Source: Mauremys mutica (taxonomy: Eukaryota > Chordata > Testudines > Geoemydidae). From it: DNA of 64,000 bases. Numbering within the stretch: the stretch's first letter is position 1; each line of letters starts with the position of its first letter. The translations under genes and the position numbers were made by a program. The stretch is from positions 49,045,563-49,109,562 of the forward strand of contig NC_059080.1 of NCBI RefSeq assembly GCF_020497125.1, given 5' to 3'. A model generated the notes under the pieces. The model had not been told where the DNA came from. It ran no database searches and was given only the letters and a program-made list of their open reading frames with translations. Below, in pieces: positions 1 through 12,460 of the stretch.

Positions 1-1068
1 CTGAAAGGGCTCATCGACTCGGTTGTAAGGTTCCTGGTGACGACAGCCAGGGCTTGCCTGCAGTGGCTAGGTCACATGTTGGCGTTCATGTATGTGGTCC
101 ACCATGCCAAACTCAGGATGAGGGCGCTCCAGCTCCGGCTGGCCTCGAAGTTCTCCCAGGCCATGGACAGAATGGACAAGGTCCTCACCATGCCGAACTT
201 GGTGATCACCTCCCTGCGGTGGTGGTCCGCCCCAAGCAACATGCTCCAAGGAGTCCCATTCAGGGATAGGGCCCCATTGTTGGAGCTGGTGTCTGATGCA
301 TCGGACCTGGGCTGGGGGGCCTATGTGAGTAATTTTCAGACCCAAGGCCTGTGGTCTCTGCAAGACCTGACCCTTCATATAAACATCAAGGAACTCAGGG
401 TGGTGCGAGTGGCGTGTATGGCCTTCCGCTCGTACCTGAAGGGCAAGGTAGTCAGGGTCCTCACGGACAACATGGCCTCAATGTTCTATATCAACAGGCA
501 AGGCAGGGCCCGATCCTCTGGCCTCTGCCACGAAATCCTCAGTCTGTGGGACTTCTGTATAGCCCACGACATCCACCTAAAAGCCTTTCACCTGCCGGGT
601 GCCCAGAACTTAAGGGCGGATCGCTTGAGCAGAGACTTTTTCTCTCAGCATGGGTGGTCTCCACACCTGGAAGTGGCCCACCAACTCTTCCGAAGGTGGG
701 GAACTCCCCAGGTGGACCTATTTGTGACCCGAAAGAACTGACGATGCCCCCGGTTCTGCTCCGGGGGGGCCTAGGGAAGGGCGCTATCTCTGATATCCTT
801 TATCCTATCCTGGTCAGGCCAGCTTCTCTACGCTTTTCCCCTGTTCCCTCTGATTGGCAGAGTCCTGGAGAAAATAAAGATGGATAAAGCTAGTGTCCTC
901 CTCATTGCCCCAGTGTGGCTCAGGCAGCACTGGTATGGGACCCTCTTGGGCCTGGCGGTGGCTCCGCCGTTGCAGCTCCACCCGGACCTGCTCTCTCAGG
1001 ACCAGGGCCACCTTCTCCACCCCAACCCGGCAGCTCTTCAACTCACGGTGTGGCTGCTCAGTGGCTAG
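1..1068 (+). pseudogene. DIRS reverse transcriptase / RNase H, decayed 3' part
   Basis: The long frame at 37-741 carries motifs typical of the DIRS RT connection and RNase H region: WLGHM (about residue 10), the run SDASDLGWGAY (about residue 86), LTDNMASMFYINRQG (about residue 142), and LPGAQNLRADRLSR (about residue 187). The last run resembles the ADxLSR motif near the end of DIRS and gypsy-type RNase H. The frame stops with TGA at 739-741. Related sequence continues in another frame and then again in the first frame at 880-1068 (QLTVWLLSG), so at least one frameshift and one stop break it. It overlaps the start of the recombinase frame, as is usual for DIRS. It is not a host gene. Confidence 0.78.
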
Positions 1069-1079
1069 GTGGTGAGGAA

Positions 1080-2110
1080 AGGACATGCTCAGAACAGATT
1101 CAGCATGTCCTCCTCAAAAGTAGACTGCCCTCCACTCGCTGCTCCTACATGGCGAAGTGGTCTCGGTTTTCTAGGTGGGCGGCGGACCAAAGGGTGTCCC
1201 CAATGGCTGCACCAATCCAGTTTATCCTTGATTACCTCCTCCACCTAAGGGCCCAGAGCCTGGCGCCCTCGTCAGTCAGGGTGCACCTGGCGGCCATATC
1301 AGGCTTCCATCCCCTGGTGCAAGGACACACTGTGTTCTCCCATGCTAAGACCGGCCGGTTCCTTAAGGGTTTGGACTGGCTTTGCCCATATTCTAAGCCC
1401 CTGGTCCCACACTGGGACCTGAATCTGGTGCTGGCTCGTCTTACGGGGCCCCCGTATGACCCATTGGCCACTTGTTCCTGGTCTCACCTCTCGAGGAAGG
1501 TGGCCTTCCTGGTTGCTATCACGTCGGCCAGGCAGGTCTTGGAGCTCAGGGCCCTGATCTCCAAGCTGCCGTATACGGTCTTTCATAAGGACAATGTCCA
1601 TTTCCGCTCAAACCCTGTGTTCCTCCCGAAGGTGGTCTCTGCCTACCATGTGGGTCAGGACATTTTTCTATCAGTCCTCTGCCCCAAGCCTCACATGACT
1701 AGTGAGGACCACTGCCTCCACACGCTCGATGTGAGGCGGGCTCTGGCTTTCTACCTCCAGCAGACCAAGCCGTTCAGAAAGTCCTCGCAACTGTTCGTCG
1801 CCTCAGCTGAGCGCACAAGAGGCCAGCCGATTTCCGCCCAGCGGCTTTCCAACTGGGTCACTTCATGCATCTGGTCCTGTTATGAGCTGGCAAGTGTCCC
1901 CCGCCACCTATTGTGAGGGCACACTCGACCCGGGCACAGGCCTCGTTGGCTGCCTTCTTGGCCCACGTCCCCATATAGGACATTTGTAGGGCTGCCACAT
2001 GGTCTTCAGTTCACACGTTCACCTCGCACTATGCGATAGTCTCCCAAACCAGGGATGATGCTGGGTTTGCCAGGACGGTACTCCATCCCAAGAACTTGTG
2101 AACTCCTACC
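1080..2110 (+). pseudogene. DIRS tyrosine recombinase, decayed
   Basis: The frame open from 915 to 1916 holds the DNA-binding core region (RCSYMAKWSRFSRW, then LRAQSLAPSSVRVHLAAISGFH) and the start of the catalytic domain (VAITSARQVLELRAL). DIRS recombinases normally have an Arg-rich SARR-type motif here, so the second position looks substituted. After 1916 the C-terminal motifs continue only in a shifted frame: an HSTR-type box near 1920 and the SHYAI segment with the presumed nucleophilic tyrosine near 2030. An in-frame TAG lies near 1976. The enzyme would cut and rejoin circular element DNA during integration, but this copy is inactive. Confidence 0.75.
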
Positions 2111-2136
2111 CACCTCCAGAAGGTATAGCTTGGAAT

Positions 2137-2433
2137 CACCTATTGTGGAATACACCTGAGCAATCACTCGAAGAAGAAAATGTGTTGCTCCTGACTATTC
2201 CACATCCTGCCCTCCTTCCCCTCTGTCGGAGTTGTCTGGCAAGAAGGAACTGAAGGTGGGGGGAGCACGCAGCTCCCCTTATACCGCACCAGGCAGGCAC
2301 CATTCCAGGGGTCGCGGAGGGCACTCCCTCTCCCCCAACGGGTTCTGCTAGGGGAAAAACTTCCAGCACCGGTGCACGTGGCGAGCATGCACACCTATTG
2401 TGGAATAGACATGAGCAACGCATCTCAAAGAAC
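2137..2433 (+). repeat. Repeated terminal motif of DIRS element A
   Basis: Two related copies of about 40 bp, CACCTATTGTGGAATA followed by a degenerate TGAGCAA and TCTCRAAGAA, lie at 2137-2175 and 2392-2433, roughly 255 bp apart. Between them is GC-rich sequence with no open frame of note. Repeated or split termini are a known DIRS feature used in circle formation. Here the two copies are direct, and the second coincides with the end of the element. Confidence 0.65.
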
Positions 2434-5400
2434 ACCAGTTATGAAAAGGTAACTGTCTTTTGCTTCCTCTGCAGCATCTGATGACCTCATTAAAGAGCCT
2501 GAATTCACTGCCTTCCTTACATTACTTTAGGTGTTAGTAATCTCTTGACGTGTAGAATGTTTTCAGAATGTAATCTACACACCCCAAGTCTACAGATCCC
2601 AAATTATTTATTTTTATATCCATATCAAGAAACACATTCAAATATATGGTTTTAAACTGTATTGTGATTTATTTGATTTTTTTTTTTTTTTTTTTAGTTT
2701 GGGATCTTTGAGTAGAGAGCTACTCTGAAAAATAACTGTAAAATGTAATCATAGGCTTTCCATCTAAATTGAGTCTCAGTGATTCCGAATCAAATGAGCT
2801 CTGCTTGCATGTCAGAAGACATTTTTAACTGTCAGATCCTAGCCTGAGTTTACAGTTCTGGAAGCCAAGCTATGTTCTTTTTGGCTTGTGCACCATTTGT
2901 AGGCCAGATATAATAATTCTGTAGCCCAGATTCTACCCTCAGACCTGGACAACCTCATTCTTTTTAATGGGGATACACATTTGTAACCAAGGGCAGAAAT
3001 TTGGCCCTAGTAACTAAAAGTTTCTTAACTCTGATGTGTGAGAAGAAATAGAACTGAGCTCACCCCTTAAAGCTGTAGAAGCTTTACACAGCTGACCAGA
3101 GGGGAAAAAAGAATATTAAATATATGTTTGTCACTAATGTGACACATGGCTCTGAATGCACACAGAAAACGTATCTGTTGAGGGTGCTGTGTTTGCACAG
3201 TCACTTTTTAAAGAAGAACCACAGTTTAAGCAGCCTTTTGTGTATTGTATGTATTTTCAAATACTTTCTGTTCATCTTGCTTTCCCACGCTATTGTGTGG
3301 TCGTTGGAAGACATACATAATGTTTTCCTTCTGAACTACTGTGAATTTGATTTATTTTGTTTATTTCCTAGCTATAACATTAATTTTTTTGTGGCTTAGT
3401 ATGTATGTGTATTTCTTTTAACAATTTATTACATCTCAATAAACACAGTCCTTGGCTCTAAATTCCAGGGATTAAGAGGGAATATCTCCTGATTGTTTTC
3501 CAGTTTAAACTATGAAATATGGATAGTATGAAAAATGAAAGCGGCAATCTAGTTGATAGCACTAATGGAAGACAAACTGGAGATGTATAGAAAGGGGCCG
3601 TCATTGTGCATCGTTGTCAGTTTCACTTTAGTCTTTAAACCTGACCAGTACAATAGTGACATCTCCCTGGGGTGGCCTCTGGTTGTTGTCCCTAATGCTG
3701 AGCCAGAAGCAGTTTTCTGCTGATTTAACAAATTCATGCCTCAGACTTAGAACTGTGCCTCCCAAACCCTTTTTTCCTTGTACTGCTGGTTGAATGAGCA
3801 CTTTGTTCTTCATGTCATGTAACAACTTTTCAGATCTTTGCCTCCCATCCTCCTCCATACCCTCACTCCCCAAGTTTCAACTGGACAGAGGGATAAATTC
3901 CTAGTAGTTCAGGAAAGTAATAACTACTGGTACTCTGAGCACACTAGTTGGCCAAGCTAACAAGGAGCCCTGTGGCTAATAAGCTGCTCATTCTTCAACA
4001 AACTAGTCTGGGTTTTAGAGAACAGAGAAGTACTTTAACGACATTTAAGTGGGGGAAAAACATACATTTTAAGAAGATAATTATGTTCATCTTGAATCTA
4101 AAGGGATCTGAATCAAGTGTGTCCTTGAAGAAAACATTGAAGGTAAGATATAGTAATTACAACATCTGAGTTAAAAGCAAAGTGTTTTTTTAAATGAGCG
4201 GATCCCAAAGAACCACATCCTACTTATGACCAGTGTTGTATACAGTCCTAAACTATTTTTCCCCATGAACTTCAGTTTGGCTGCTCACATCCCTATTCAG
4301 TGAAGATAATCAACTTTTAGAAAATGGATTCCCAGTCCACATGTAGAAAGTGTTTAAGGTATTCCAGTAATGGCTGTGTTGAAACAAAATCTTTGGCATG
4401 TTTGGATATACTTCAAAAAACTGTTGGTGAACAAGTTTTGATTTTGATGATTATATATTGGTCTGGGACGCTAGCTTCTTAGATAAAGGCCATCGTTCTT
4501 CCTTATGGCCTTGTGAAAGGAGAGCTTATGAGCAAACAGCAATAAAATAATTAACATTTTACTAATATTGGTACAGCAGCTATAGGATAGAAATTTTCAA
4601 AAGCAATCCACATCGGACTAATTTTGCATCCATTGAAAACAATGGTAAGGTTCAGGCAATGTTGAAGGCTTTTAATTTCCCACCCATAGCTATAATTTTA
4701 TATACACACACCTATACTTGCTCTTTAGGACAATTTGTATATGTCTTTGAAACATGTATTACTGTTTTTAAAGGAGCAGTATTTTTAAAGGTACTGAGTT
4801 TTTGGTTTAGAGCATACAGCTCGTTGAGTCAAATTCTGCCTTCATACAGGCAATGTTTTATTGATTTCAGTGTGATTGCACAGGATGTGAGAGCATAATT
4901 TTATTTATAGCTAAAGCAAGAACAAGAGCAAATGGAGAGTTTTTTTCATGCTTGTACATGCATCCCAGTTTCATAATGCATCCCCCATTCCTGCTTTATA
5001 TTAAAAGAAAAACTGCAATGAGTGTATGCTCATTTTTAGTGTTGTGTGTTATGGCTTGATGTAGAAGATTGAAGAGGCTCTGTCAACTAGATATCAAAAT
5101 CTGCCTTTCTTAAGTAAAGTAATTCTCTTGTAATATCCATGGATACTGATGCCTGCTTTTTAGGGTGGGAATACTTCAGTGGGCCATCATCTGCCCAGAA
5201 CAGAAACCAGACAAACACTTTGAACTTATTGCCACCAATTTATAAATATTTAGCAGGTTTCTACCTTAAACAGCCACTGAAAATGGTGGGCACTTCCTAA
5301 ACTACTACTTGGATCCTTCCATTATCCTTTATCAACCAGAAGAGGCTATGGGAGCCACTCCACAACTTGCCAGAGGATTTCCCCATTGCTGCTCTTTTAG

Positions 5401-7189
5401 AAGTACATAATAAGTTTGTAATAGGTTTCTGAGAGAACTGAAATTGAAATCTGCATTTGTAATGTGTTTAAACAGCTTTTGCTAACTGTAACAGGTGATA
5501 TGTGCATTTGTATCAAACTTTTAAAGTCATATTTCAAATAAAAAAAGTTTCTAAAAAATTAGGGTGTTATGTGAGATTTTACTATCCTTTCTAGAAAAGA
5601 GAAGATTGGGGTCCTAAATAGGTTGCTACTGTCCCTTTAAAGAATTTGCCAGTAGTCTAATCCTACATACTATAAAACTGCAATTGTTGTAACATCTTCC
5701 ATGAATAAGTCCTTACTCGTATCCTAGTGGCACAAACATGATAGACACTGTTGCCCTACACCACACCAATGCACAAGGACACAGAGGAGAACGGTCCCTG
5801 CCTAGAAGAGCTTATAGCCTAAGAAATATATTGCATTTAGACCTAGTTTGTCCCTTTTCTAAAAATCAAACTTGAAAGAAAATACCAGGTACCTACATTT
5901 TTGAATGTATATATTTTCAGACTTAATTAGTTGAATATGCCTCTGATTTTCATAATCTTACATTGATGTCAAGAAAAATAGTATTTGAAATCAGATAAAG
6001 AAGAACAAATGTCTATTTAGATTAATTTCTTGGGTTTCTCCCCATATTTTGAGCTGGTAACATGAGTCAATACTAGAACAAATCTTTTGAAATAGGCTGC
6101 AGGAAATTATACCTCATTCTCCCCTTGTCTCTGAATATTATTGCTTCCATTGAAGTAGCTGAGACCATGATATTTGGAACAGTTGCAGCTGCTTGGTGCT
6201 AATTTCTGAGTACATAGGAAGTCTTTATGATTTCTATGGCATTTTTGCTGCACTTTTTTAATGTTAAAAAGGGTAATTATTTTCCATCTCATTTTAACTT
6301 CCTTCATTCATATATAAAGGCAGACCTCTAGTAAACTACTTTCCCTGCAGTATTTTCATATGTAAAAACAAAATGTTAGCTATTCGTACTTTCCTGTGTT
6401 ATAGGTCTGGTAGACTAAAAGCAATTGAAATGAGAAAATACACAGGCAGAAACAATAGACACTTGATAATGATTTTGCTGAAGTGTGTTAATAGTTAACT
6501 TTACAGCCTTGATCATCTGAATCTCTTCCAGGTGACCGAGTGCAATGGCGTTTAGCTTCCTGCATTTGTCAATGTGAAAATATGCATTTGCTTCCTCCTC
6601 ATTGTCATGCTGCAGCCACGCAATTAAGTGGTTTTGCTTCTTGAGCCAAACAAACAGCAACCATCTCTTGCCAAAAGTATATCAAAAAGCTCATAACTGG
6701 CTCTCCTCCAATCAGTTAATCTCTGCTTTTTATTTTTTGTTAAGATATTGAGTTCTTTGTTAAGATATTTACAGTTCTGTTCCTGTGGGCTGATATTTTT
6801 GAATGCGTATAGTGTAGGTTTTTTTTTAATGATTTTAGTAATCTGACTACAGGAAGAGAATCTGTCTGAAAAGCTAGTGTTGAATATAACAAAGGTCACA
6901 GTATGTGCTGAGATTACACAAAGTGGATTTTGGAGTGGGAGTGCCAGTGTGGAGAGGAGCATTAACTGGTGTCAACCTGGAATCTGTTTTATACTGACAA
7001 CATGTAATCCCCTGAAAATAGGGGTTTATAATGGGAAAGATAGATTATCGTATAGAGAACATTGTGTAAGTTCAAGCACGTTTCAGAAGAGCGATTGAGC
7101 TGTGTCTTTGGAGGAACGAGCACTTGCTGTACAGCCCATTTTTCCAGTAGTAGCTCTGAGTCAGTTTGGTCTAATGGGCTGAACACAAG

Positions 7190-7380
7190 TCTCTGAGAAA
7201 GGAACTCCTGGGTTCTAATTCTTAACTGTCACTGATTCGCTCTGTGGCCTTGGGCAAGTTACTTAGCCCTGTTTTCCATCTGTAAAACAAATAATAATAC
7301 GTACATACCACAGTGGGGTGTTGCAAGCATAGGTTAATGTTTGTAGAGCACTTTGAGGATGGAAAGCATTATATCTTTAA
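7190..7380 (+). repeat. MIR-like ancient SINE
   Basis: The core reads CTGTGGCCTTGGGCAAGTTACTTAG followed by a CCATCTGTAAAA segment and AATAATAATACGTACATACC. This is the classic order of the amniote MIR core: gene-like B-box remnant, then the 'tctgtaaaat' segment. It ends with GTAGAGCACTTTGAGGATGGAAAG, the MIR/L2-like tail. It directly abuts the CR1 fragment that follows. Confidence 0.75.
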
Positions 7381-7383
7381 CTG

Positions 7384-7895
7384 GGGTATTGTACCCAGTT
7401 CTGGGTGCCACATTTCAGGAAAGATGTGGACAAATTGGAGAAAATCCAGAGAAGAGAAACAAAAATGATTAAAGGTCTAGAAAACATGACTTTATGAGGG
7501 AAGATTGAAAAAAATGGGTTTGTTTAATCTGGAAAAGAGAAGACTCAGAGGGGGCATGATAGCAGTTTTCAAGAACATAAAAGGTTGTTACAAGGAAGAG
7601 AGAGAAGAATTGTTGTTGTTAACCTCTGAGGATAGGACAAGAAGCAATGGGCTTAAATTGCAGCAAAGGAGGTTTAGGTTGGACATTAGGAAAAACTTCC
7701 TAACTGTCAGGGTGGTTAAGCACTGGAATAAATTGCCCAGGGAGGTTGTGGAATCTCCATAATTGGAGCTTTTTAAGAGCAGGTTAGAGAAACACCTGTA
7801 AGGAATGGTCTAGATAATACTTAGTCCTGCCATGAGTGCAGGGCACTGAACTAGATGACCTCTCAGGGTCCCTTCCAGTCCTATGATTCTGTGAT
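7384..7895 (+). mobile_element. CR1 LINE 3' fragment (ORF2 C-terminus and 3' end)
   Basis: The sequence encodes the C-terminal part of CR1 ORF2: a degraded CTQFW-type start, then [20 protein letters not shown] and [16 protein letters not shown] in the frame at 7505-7762. It ends in a CR1 3' UTR (GATGACCTCTCAGGGTCCC, CTTCCAGTCCTATGATTCTG). The fragment is 5'-truncated and dead. It is more diverged than the CR1 copies at 21.6 and 28 kb, so probably older. Confidence 0.85.
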
Positions 7896-8831
7896 GAGTG
7901 CTTAGAACTGGTTCAAAGTTCTAGTCCTACAGAATTTGACTCATTATCAGAGGGAGGGTTTAGGAAAACAACGTTTTACTTTGTCTGATAAATTGTGGTC
8001 ATGATAATTTGAATAACAGGTGTCCCAGTCTTTATTTTTTGCCCTCCCAAAATAAATCTTCTAGAGCAAAGCGTCTTTGTCTAGTTATTTGCTCCCTGTA
8101 CCATCCATACCCTTTGAATTACTGAAGAATGCTACAAGATTCTCTTCTACCTAGCTAAAAATTCTGTATGCTGCAATGTTACAAGATCAGTTTCATTTGT
8201 TGAAGTCAGTAAAACATTTAGCTCAAATATTTAACAAATGTTGTAGATCTGGAGAGCCAAAGGGGGAATATAGTATGTGGTCCCTGTGTGTCTAGCAACA
8301 TATTCCCCACCTCCAGAAACACAGGTATTGAGATCAGATATTCCACAAATTATGAATTCATGAAAGATTTTTCCATTCCTTCCTCCCCCACCTTCCTTTG
8401 CTCCCTGCTTTCTGAAGGAATACTTACTACAATAACGTGTCCTAGCTTCTCTCTGGGGCTAAAGAGAATTCTAATTTTAAAAAAGGAAAATGTGTAAATG
8501 TACTCTTCTGTAAAAGTAATCTGCAGTGGTCACTAACACAATAAGGGGGAACTGAGCCATTTTATTAGTCCCTATCCAGGTTGTGTTCAATAGCTCAAAC
8601 TATATCTAACTGCCAGCTAATAGCTCAATTGTATAGATTACTCAATTATTTCAATCTGCTTGAAAATGTTTGTGTGCCAGTTTCTTTGGCATTTCTGAAG
8701 TAATATAAGATTACAGTTATTGGCTAATGATTGCATTGCTGGTAGGTAAGTGGGCTTTTTTAAATGAACCATTGTCATAACATATATTTTCTCATTTCCC
8801 ATTCCATCTTCCCTTCCTTCTCCAATTCTAG

Positions 8832-9010
8832 GCCTCTCAATGGACCACCTTCAGCTCTCTTCCTTCACATTGAAGAGTCCACAGAGCTTGAACCCCACAT
8901 TTCAAGTGAATTTGAACCCAGCTAGCCAGGGTTCATCTCCTCTTCTGAGTCCTGTCCTGAGTGATGCTGGCAGTGCCCGGGTAGAAGAGGAAGAGGAAGT
9001 AAAACGCAAG
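8832..9010 (+). CDS. FARP2: FARP2 exon a: linker before the DH domain
   Basis: This is the first FARP2 exon in the window. The acceptor is the pyrimidine-rich run ending TTCTAG at 8831; the donor is AAG|gtaagg after 9010. It enters with two bases of a split codon and ends in phase 0. It encodes a Ser/Pro-rich segment containing SSPLLSPVLSDAGSARV, then the acidic stretch EEEEEVKRK, matching the known FARP2 linker between the FERM-adjacent region and the DH domain. Its frame continues exactly into the exon at 15665. ATG 8840 is internal, not a start. The FERM-encoding exons must lie upstream of the window. Confidence 0.85.
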
Positions 9011-9642
9011 GTAAGGCAATGGCACTACAGAGAACCTAAGCAATGAATGAGGAGTGTGTATTGATTTAGCGTGGATTCTGATGCAATTCTCTGTATATTC
9101 TTCGTTACTATTAACGATATTTTGTGCTAATACAAACGTAGTGTTTGCAAGCTCCTACAATGAAAATTCAGTGGGAGTATGTTGACATTGGGGTCCCAGA
9201 GTCTCTTGCATTAGAACCTCATGCCAGGATAGTCCTCCTCATTGCTGTTATTGGAGTCGAGTGTGTGTGTTGTGTTGTTAAGCACAGCATAATCCTTGCG
9301 TATGCACAGTCTGGTTGTATTTAACATTGTCAACTGATTGGACAGTCCTTGTCTTCACTACGTGCTTAACATCATGTTAGTTAAAACTTTGTTCTAACCT
9401 GATTTAATTTCCCAGGGTGGACAGGGCCACTGAGCTAAAATCTGTTAACGTACAGGGAATGTGGCAAAAACTACTTAGGCTTTATCAGAAGGTGAAGTTA
9501 GAGTGGGGAGCTTTCAGTTATTTTTGAAGATTGGTGAGTGGATGGTTTTTGACACTGGATCAGCTAACAATTACTTTGTCTCTTTGTCACTCAGTTTTAT
9601 GGTAGGCACATCATATATAAAAGGAAATAATAAAACAATTGT

Positions 9643-9645
9643 GAC

Positions 9646-9690
<45 letters not shown>

Positions 9691-9691
9691 A
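9643..9691. repeat. (TG)n(TA)n microsatellite
   Basis: A run of TG dinucleotides passes directly into a run of TA dinucleotides. It is a compound simple repeat in the FARP2 intron and probably length-polymorphic. Confidence 0.95.
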
Positions 9692-11040
9692 ATAAATAGT
9701 ATAGTGGCACTCAGTCTTTTTCCATTTCTGTCACACATACCTCATTTTTCAAAAGTGTAATATCTCAACAATTTGCATTCCCTTTGGATTGAAACTCATT
9801 TAAAAAGGTTTTTAAGCCTTGGGGTGAATTTTTGTTGCTAATTGATTTTAAGCATTGTCAACTTCTGAGAGTTCTAAAGCTTCAGTTTCCTCTTGAAAAT
9901 AATTTCTTAAAATGAAACTTACCCAGGATGAGACCTTAAGTTTCATGGTAAATTTTTACAGGCTATTTATGAGACTTACAATGGGAATACTAATATAAAT
10001 GTTTTGGTGCTGGTGGCTGCTGCTGTAATTTTATAGAAATATCAGGGCATGAATGTGTAACTTAAGTTTTTATATACTCCGTATTGTTTTGTATTTTAAA
10101 AACATAGTTCCATTTACTAAAATTAAATCATTACACAAGTAAAGGTAAGTCTTCCTCAGCATTTCTCTAAATTACAAAACACTTGGTGAAAATGTTCAGT
10201 AGCCCTTAGTTTCTCATTGCTTTTATGTGGCACCATGTGCTTGCAGAACTGCAGTGTTAACTCTTTTTTGACACTTGCATTGGATTTCTGGAAAAGGAAA
10301 GAGGCTCAGTGGTGGGGAAAGAACAATAGGATTTGAGAGGGAAAATAGAAATAGCGCTGTAGTTGGCACCTGAAAGACAGTTTAAAAGATGTCATTACCG
10401 TGCCTGCTCTGCAGTGTAAAGGGCATTAGGTGAGAGTTGGTACGCTGTCTAGAGTAATAAATACCCTTTTTGCTGCTTATAAATATTTATTTTAAAAGAC
10501 AACTGAAATGTTAAAGACTCTTCGAAGGGAGCATTCAGAGATGTATAAAGGTTAGAAAATAAACTCAAAAAGAAGATAAAGTAGAGCAACTCCCCCCCTC
10601 ACCAAGCTAGATTTTAGCTTGGAAATGTTTGTAGTGGCAAGGAAGCCTCACATCATCATCCTGCCATTGCTGCTGCAGGCACTGTGTGAGTTCTCTGCAT
10701 CCTGGTTCCACACCGTATGCCCTTGTTCCATCTAGGATGGGTGCACCCCTCTCTACCTATTAGGGTACGCAGAATGGAGCAGATATGAACAGAATGAGAT
10801 ACTCAGAACTAATGCCAGGCACTTACTACAGCTGCGCCTTCTAAGGTGGAGGGGAGAGAAGAAGAATGGAGGATTGTGTATGAGGAAAGTTCGAGGAAGA
10901 GAACTCAGATTCTGAGTTCTTCAGGGCAGACACCATCTTTTTGTTTTATGTTCCTACAGCACCTAATACGATGTTTGGAGCCACTACAATATAAATAATA
11001 GTAACAGAGTTAGAGGAGACAGAAGAAAGTTGGGTAACTT

Positions 11041-11748
11041 TGATCTCCTCAGTAATGAGGAGAGCCAGTCAGTGCATGAGGGAGGGCAAAAACAATAGTG
11101 AGGGCCTTAATTACTGGTCTTACAGGAGGAAACATGGGTCTGGTGCTTGTTTCATGGGACCAGAAATGGCACTCAACAGAGTGCAGCTGCTCTGTGACTG
11201 CCAGCAGCAACTGTGAATTGTTTTTTTTTCCAATGGCTTGCAGCAGGGCTGCTTGCAGGACATCACTATGTTCCGTGCGGTGGACCCTACTTTGGCTCTG
11301 GAAATACTGCAGGAGAAACCGCAAGGTGTTTGAGATGCTCACAGCAAGAGTGCACAACTGAGCAGGCACCATAACCCCAGAAGCATGGAGTACGCGTGGC
11401 AGTTTTAAGGCGCGAAAACCACTGGGTTGTTTGCGATTGATATGAGGGAGGGAGGACAGTGCATTATGGGATGCCGATGCAATATTCCCATTCTCCCTTG
11501 TGACAATGTATTGGTCTCATGAGGCATTGCACAAACTTTCCCAAAGCACACTGTGGCAAGTTGCACTTTGGGATTGCTACCCACAATGCACTGCTTTGTG
11601 CATCGATGCAGGCGCTGCTAGTGACACACTCTATCGAGACAATGAGCCTGGTGTGGCCACACACAATTGACATAATTAATTCGGAGGCTCAAGGTCAAAA
11701 TAGATCAAGTCAACTTAATTTTGTAGTGTAGACAAGCCCTAAAACAAA
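11041..11748. mobile_element. Probable non-autonomous DNA transposon fragment
   Basis: The right edge, TTAATTTTGTAGTGTAGACAAGCCCT, resembles the 'TAGTGTAGACAAGCCCT' terminus of abundant turtle DNA elements and is the same style as the ends at 45.6-47.7 kb. Inside are phrases such as GCACTGTGGG-like and ACCCACAATGCACTGC. I could not find a matching inverted left terminus, so the left edge is a guess from base composition. No transposase frame is seen. Confidence 0.5.
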
Positions 11749-12420
11749 AGGAAAGAAGAGAATGAGTGTCACATTTATCATGCTAATAAGGTGCTTCCAA
11801 AGATCTTTCACTTTTAAAATATTTTCCAGGAAAGAATCCCCAATTTCCTTCCCCATCCGTTTCCTCCCCTGCAAAAAATTTAGCATGTTTTTTTTCCTCT
11901 CTGAACTTCCTTCCTCCTCAGTTGGATTCTGAATTGGCTGCTGCTCAGATAAAGATAGTGGGTATATAGGCCAGCCTGTGGGTGTTATGTACATACATAC
12001 ATAAATCAACTGACTGACCTCTTTGACAGATAGTGGCCTCTCTACCTGCCCTGTATGATTCAGCACAAAGCAGAGACTAAAAAAATAGCATCTCTTATAT
12101 TTATTGCCCTGTTTAATTTATTTCACTTCTTGTGTCCCAGTTTGTGTTCAAATTGAAATCTCTCATTAATACCATTATGTTCCTTTTGCATAGCTTTTTA
12201 ATTTTTGCTGACTTTTCTGTTGCTCCTTCTGAAGAAGCATCTTATAGCAAGCTCCTCTGTAAACTTATTTCCTTTATTGCATTTAATCTCAAAATGAAAT
12301 AATTCTACCTCATCCAGAGTGGTCTCACCAATCTCCTCATTTCACTGCTTCTTTCCTGTACATATAACTTACTTATCCTGTCCTGCCTTTTCTCATTTGA
12401 ACAATATACCTTTCAGTATT

Positions 12421-12460
12421 TTTTATATATATATATACACATACACACATACATACACCT
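12421..12460. repeat. (TA)n / (CA)n-rich simple repeat
   Basis: A short run of alternating TA leads into ACACATACACACATACATACA. It is a low-complexity tract in the FARP2 intron. Confidence 0.85.

Larger units (their letters stand above)
1..2450 (+). mobile_element. DIRS-type retrotransposon A, 5' part outside the window
   Basis: The segment reads, in order, as the end of a reverse transcriptase/RNase H region, a tyrosine recombinase, and a non-coding 3' end with repeated terminal motifs. RT-RH followed by a tyrosine recombinase instead of a DDE integrase is the known layout of DIRS retrotransposons, which are common in turtles. The copy is decayed by stops and frameshifts. Its 5' end is outside the window. 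The right end is set at about 2450, where the motif AAGAACACCAGTTATGAAAAGG finishes and AT-rich intron-like sequence begins; the exact edge is uncertain. Confidence 0.8.
2451..8831 (+). other. FARP2: FARP2 intron (3' part), mostly unique AT-rich sequence
   Basis: This stretch runs from the end of the DIRS copy to the acceptor of the first FARP2 exon in the window. Apart from the MIR-like and CR1 pieces at 7190-7895, it is AT-rich with no exon, RNA gene or conserved frame that I recognise. A poly(T) tract lies near 2680. The open frames present are short and lack family motifs. Confidence 0.6.

Noticed and set aside
915..1916. 333-codon open frame as a host gene
   Set aside because: Its motifs are those of a DIRS tyrosine recombinase; the N-terminal part is frame overlap with the RT region.
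2481..2530. AG-preceded segment after CTCTGCAG that might be a FARP2 exon
   Set aside because: It has a plausible acceptor, and one frame reads SDDLIKEPEFTAFLTLL, but it meets TAG before a donor and resembles no FARP2 linker sequence.
8840..9046. ATG at 8840 as an alternative FARP2 start
   Set aside because: It lies inside an exon with a normal acceptor eight bases upstream; I see no promoter-like sequence near it.
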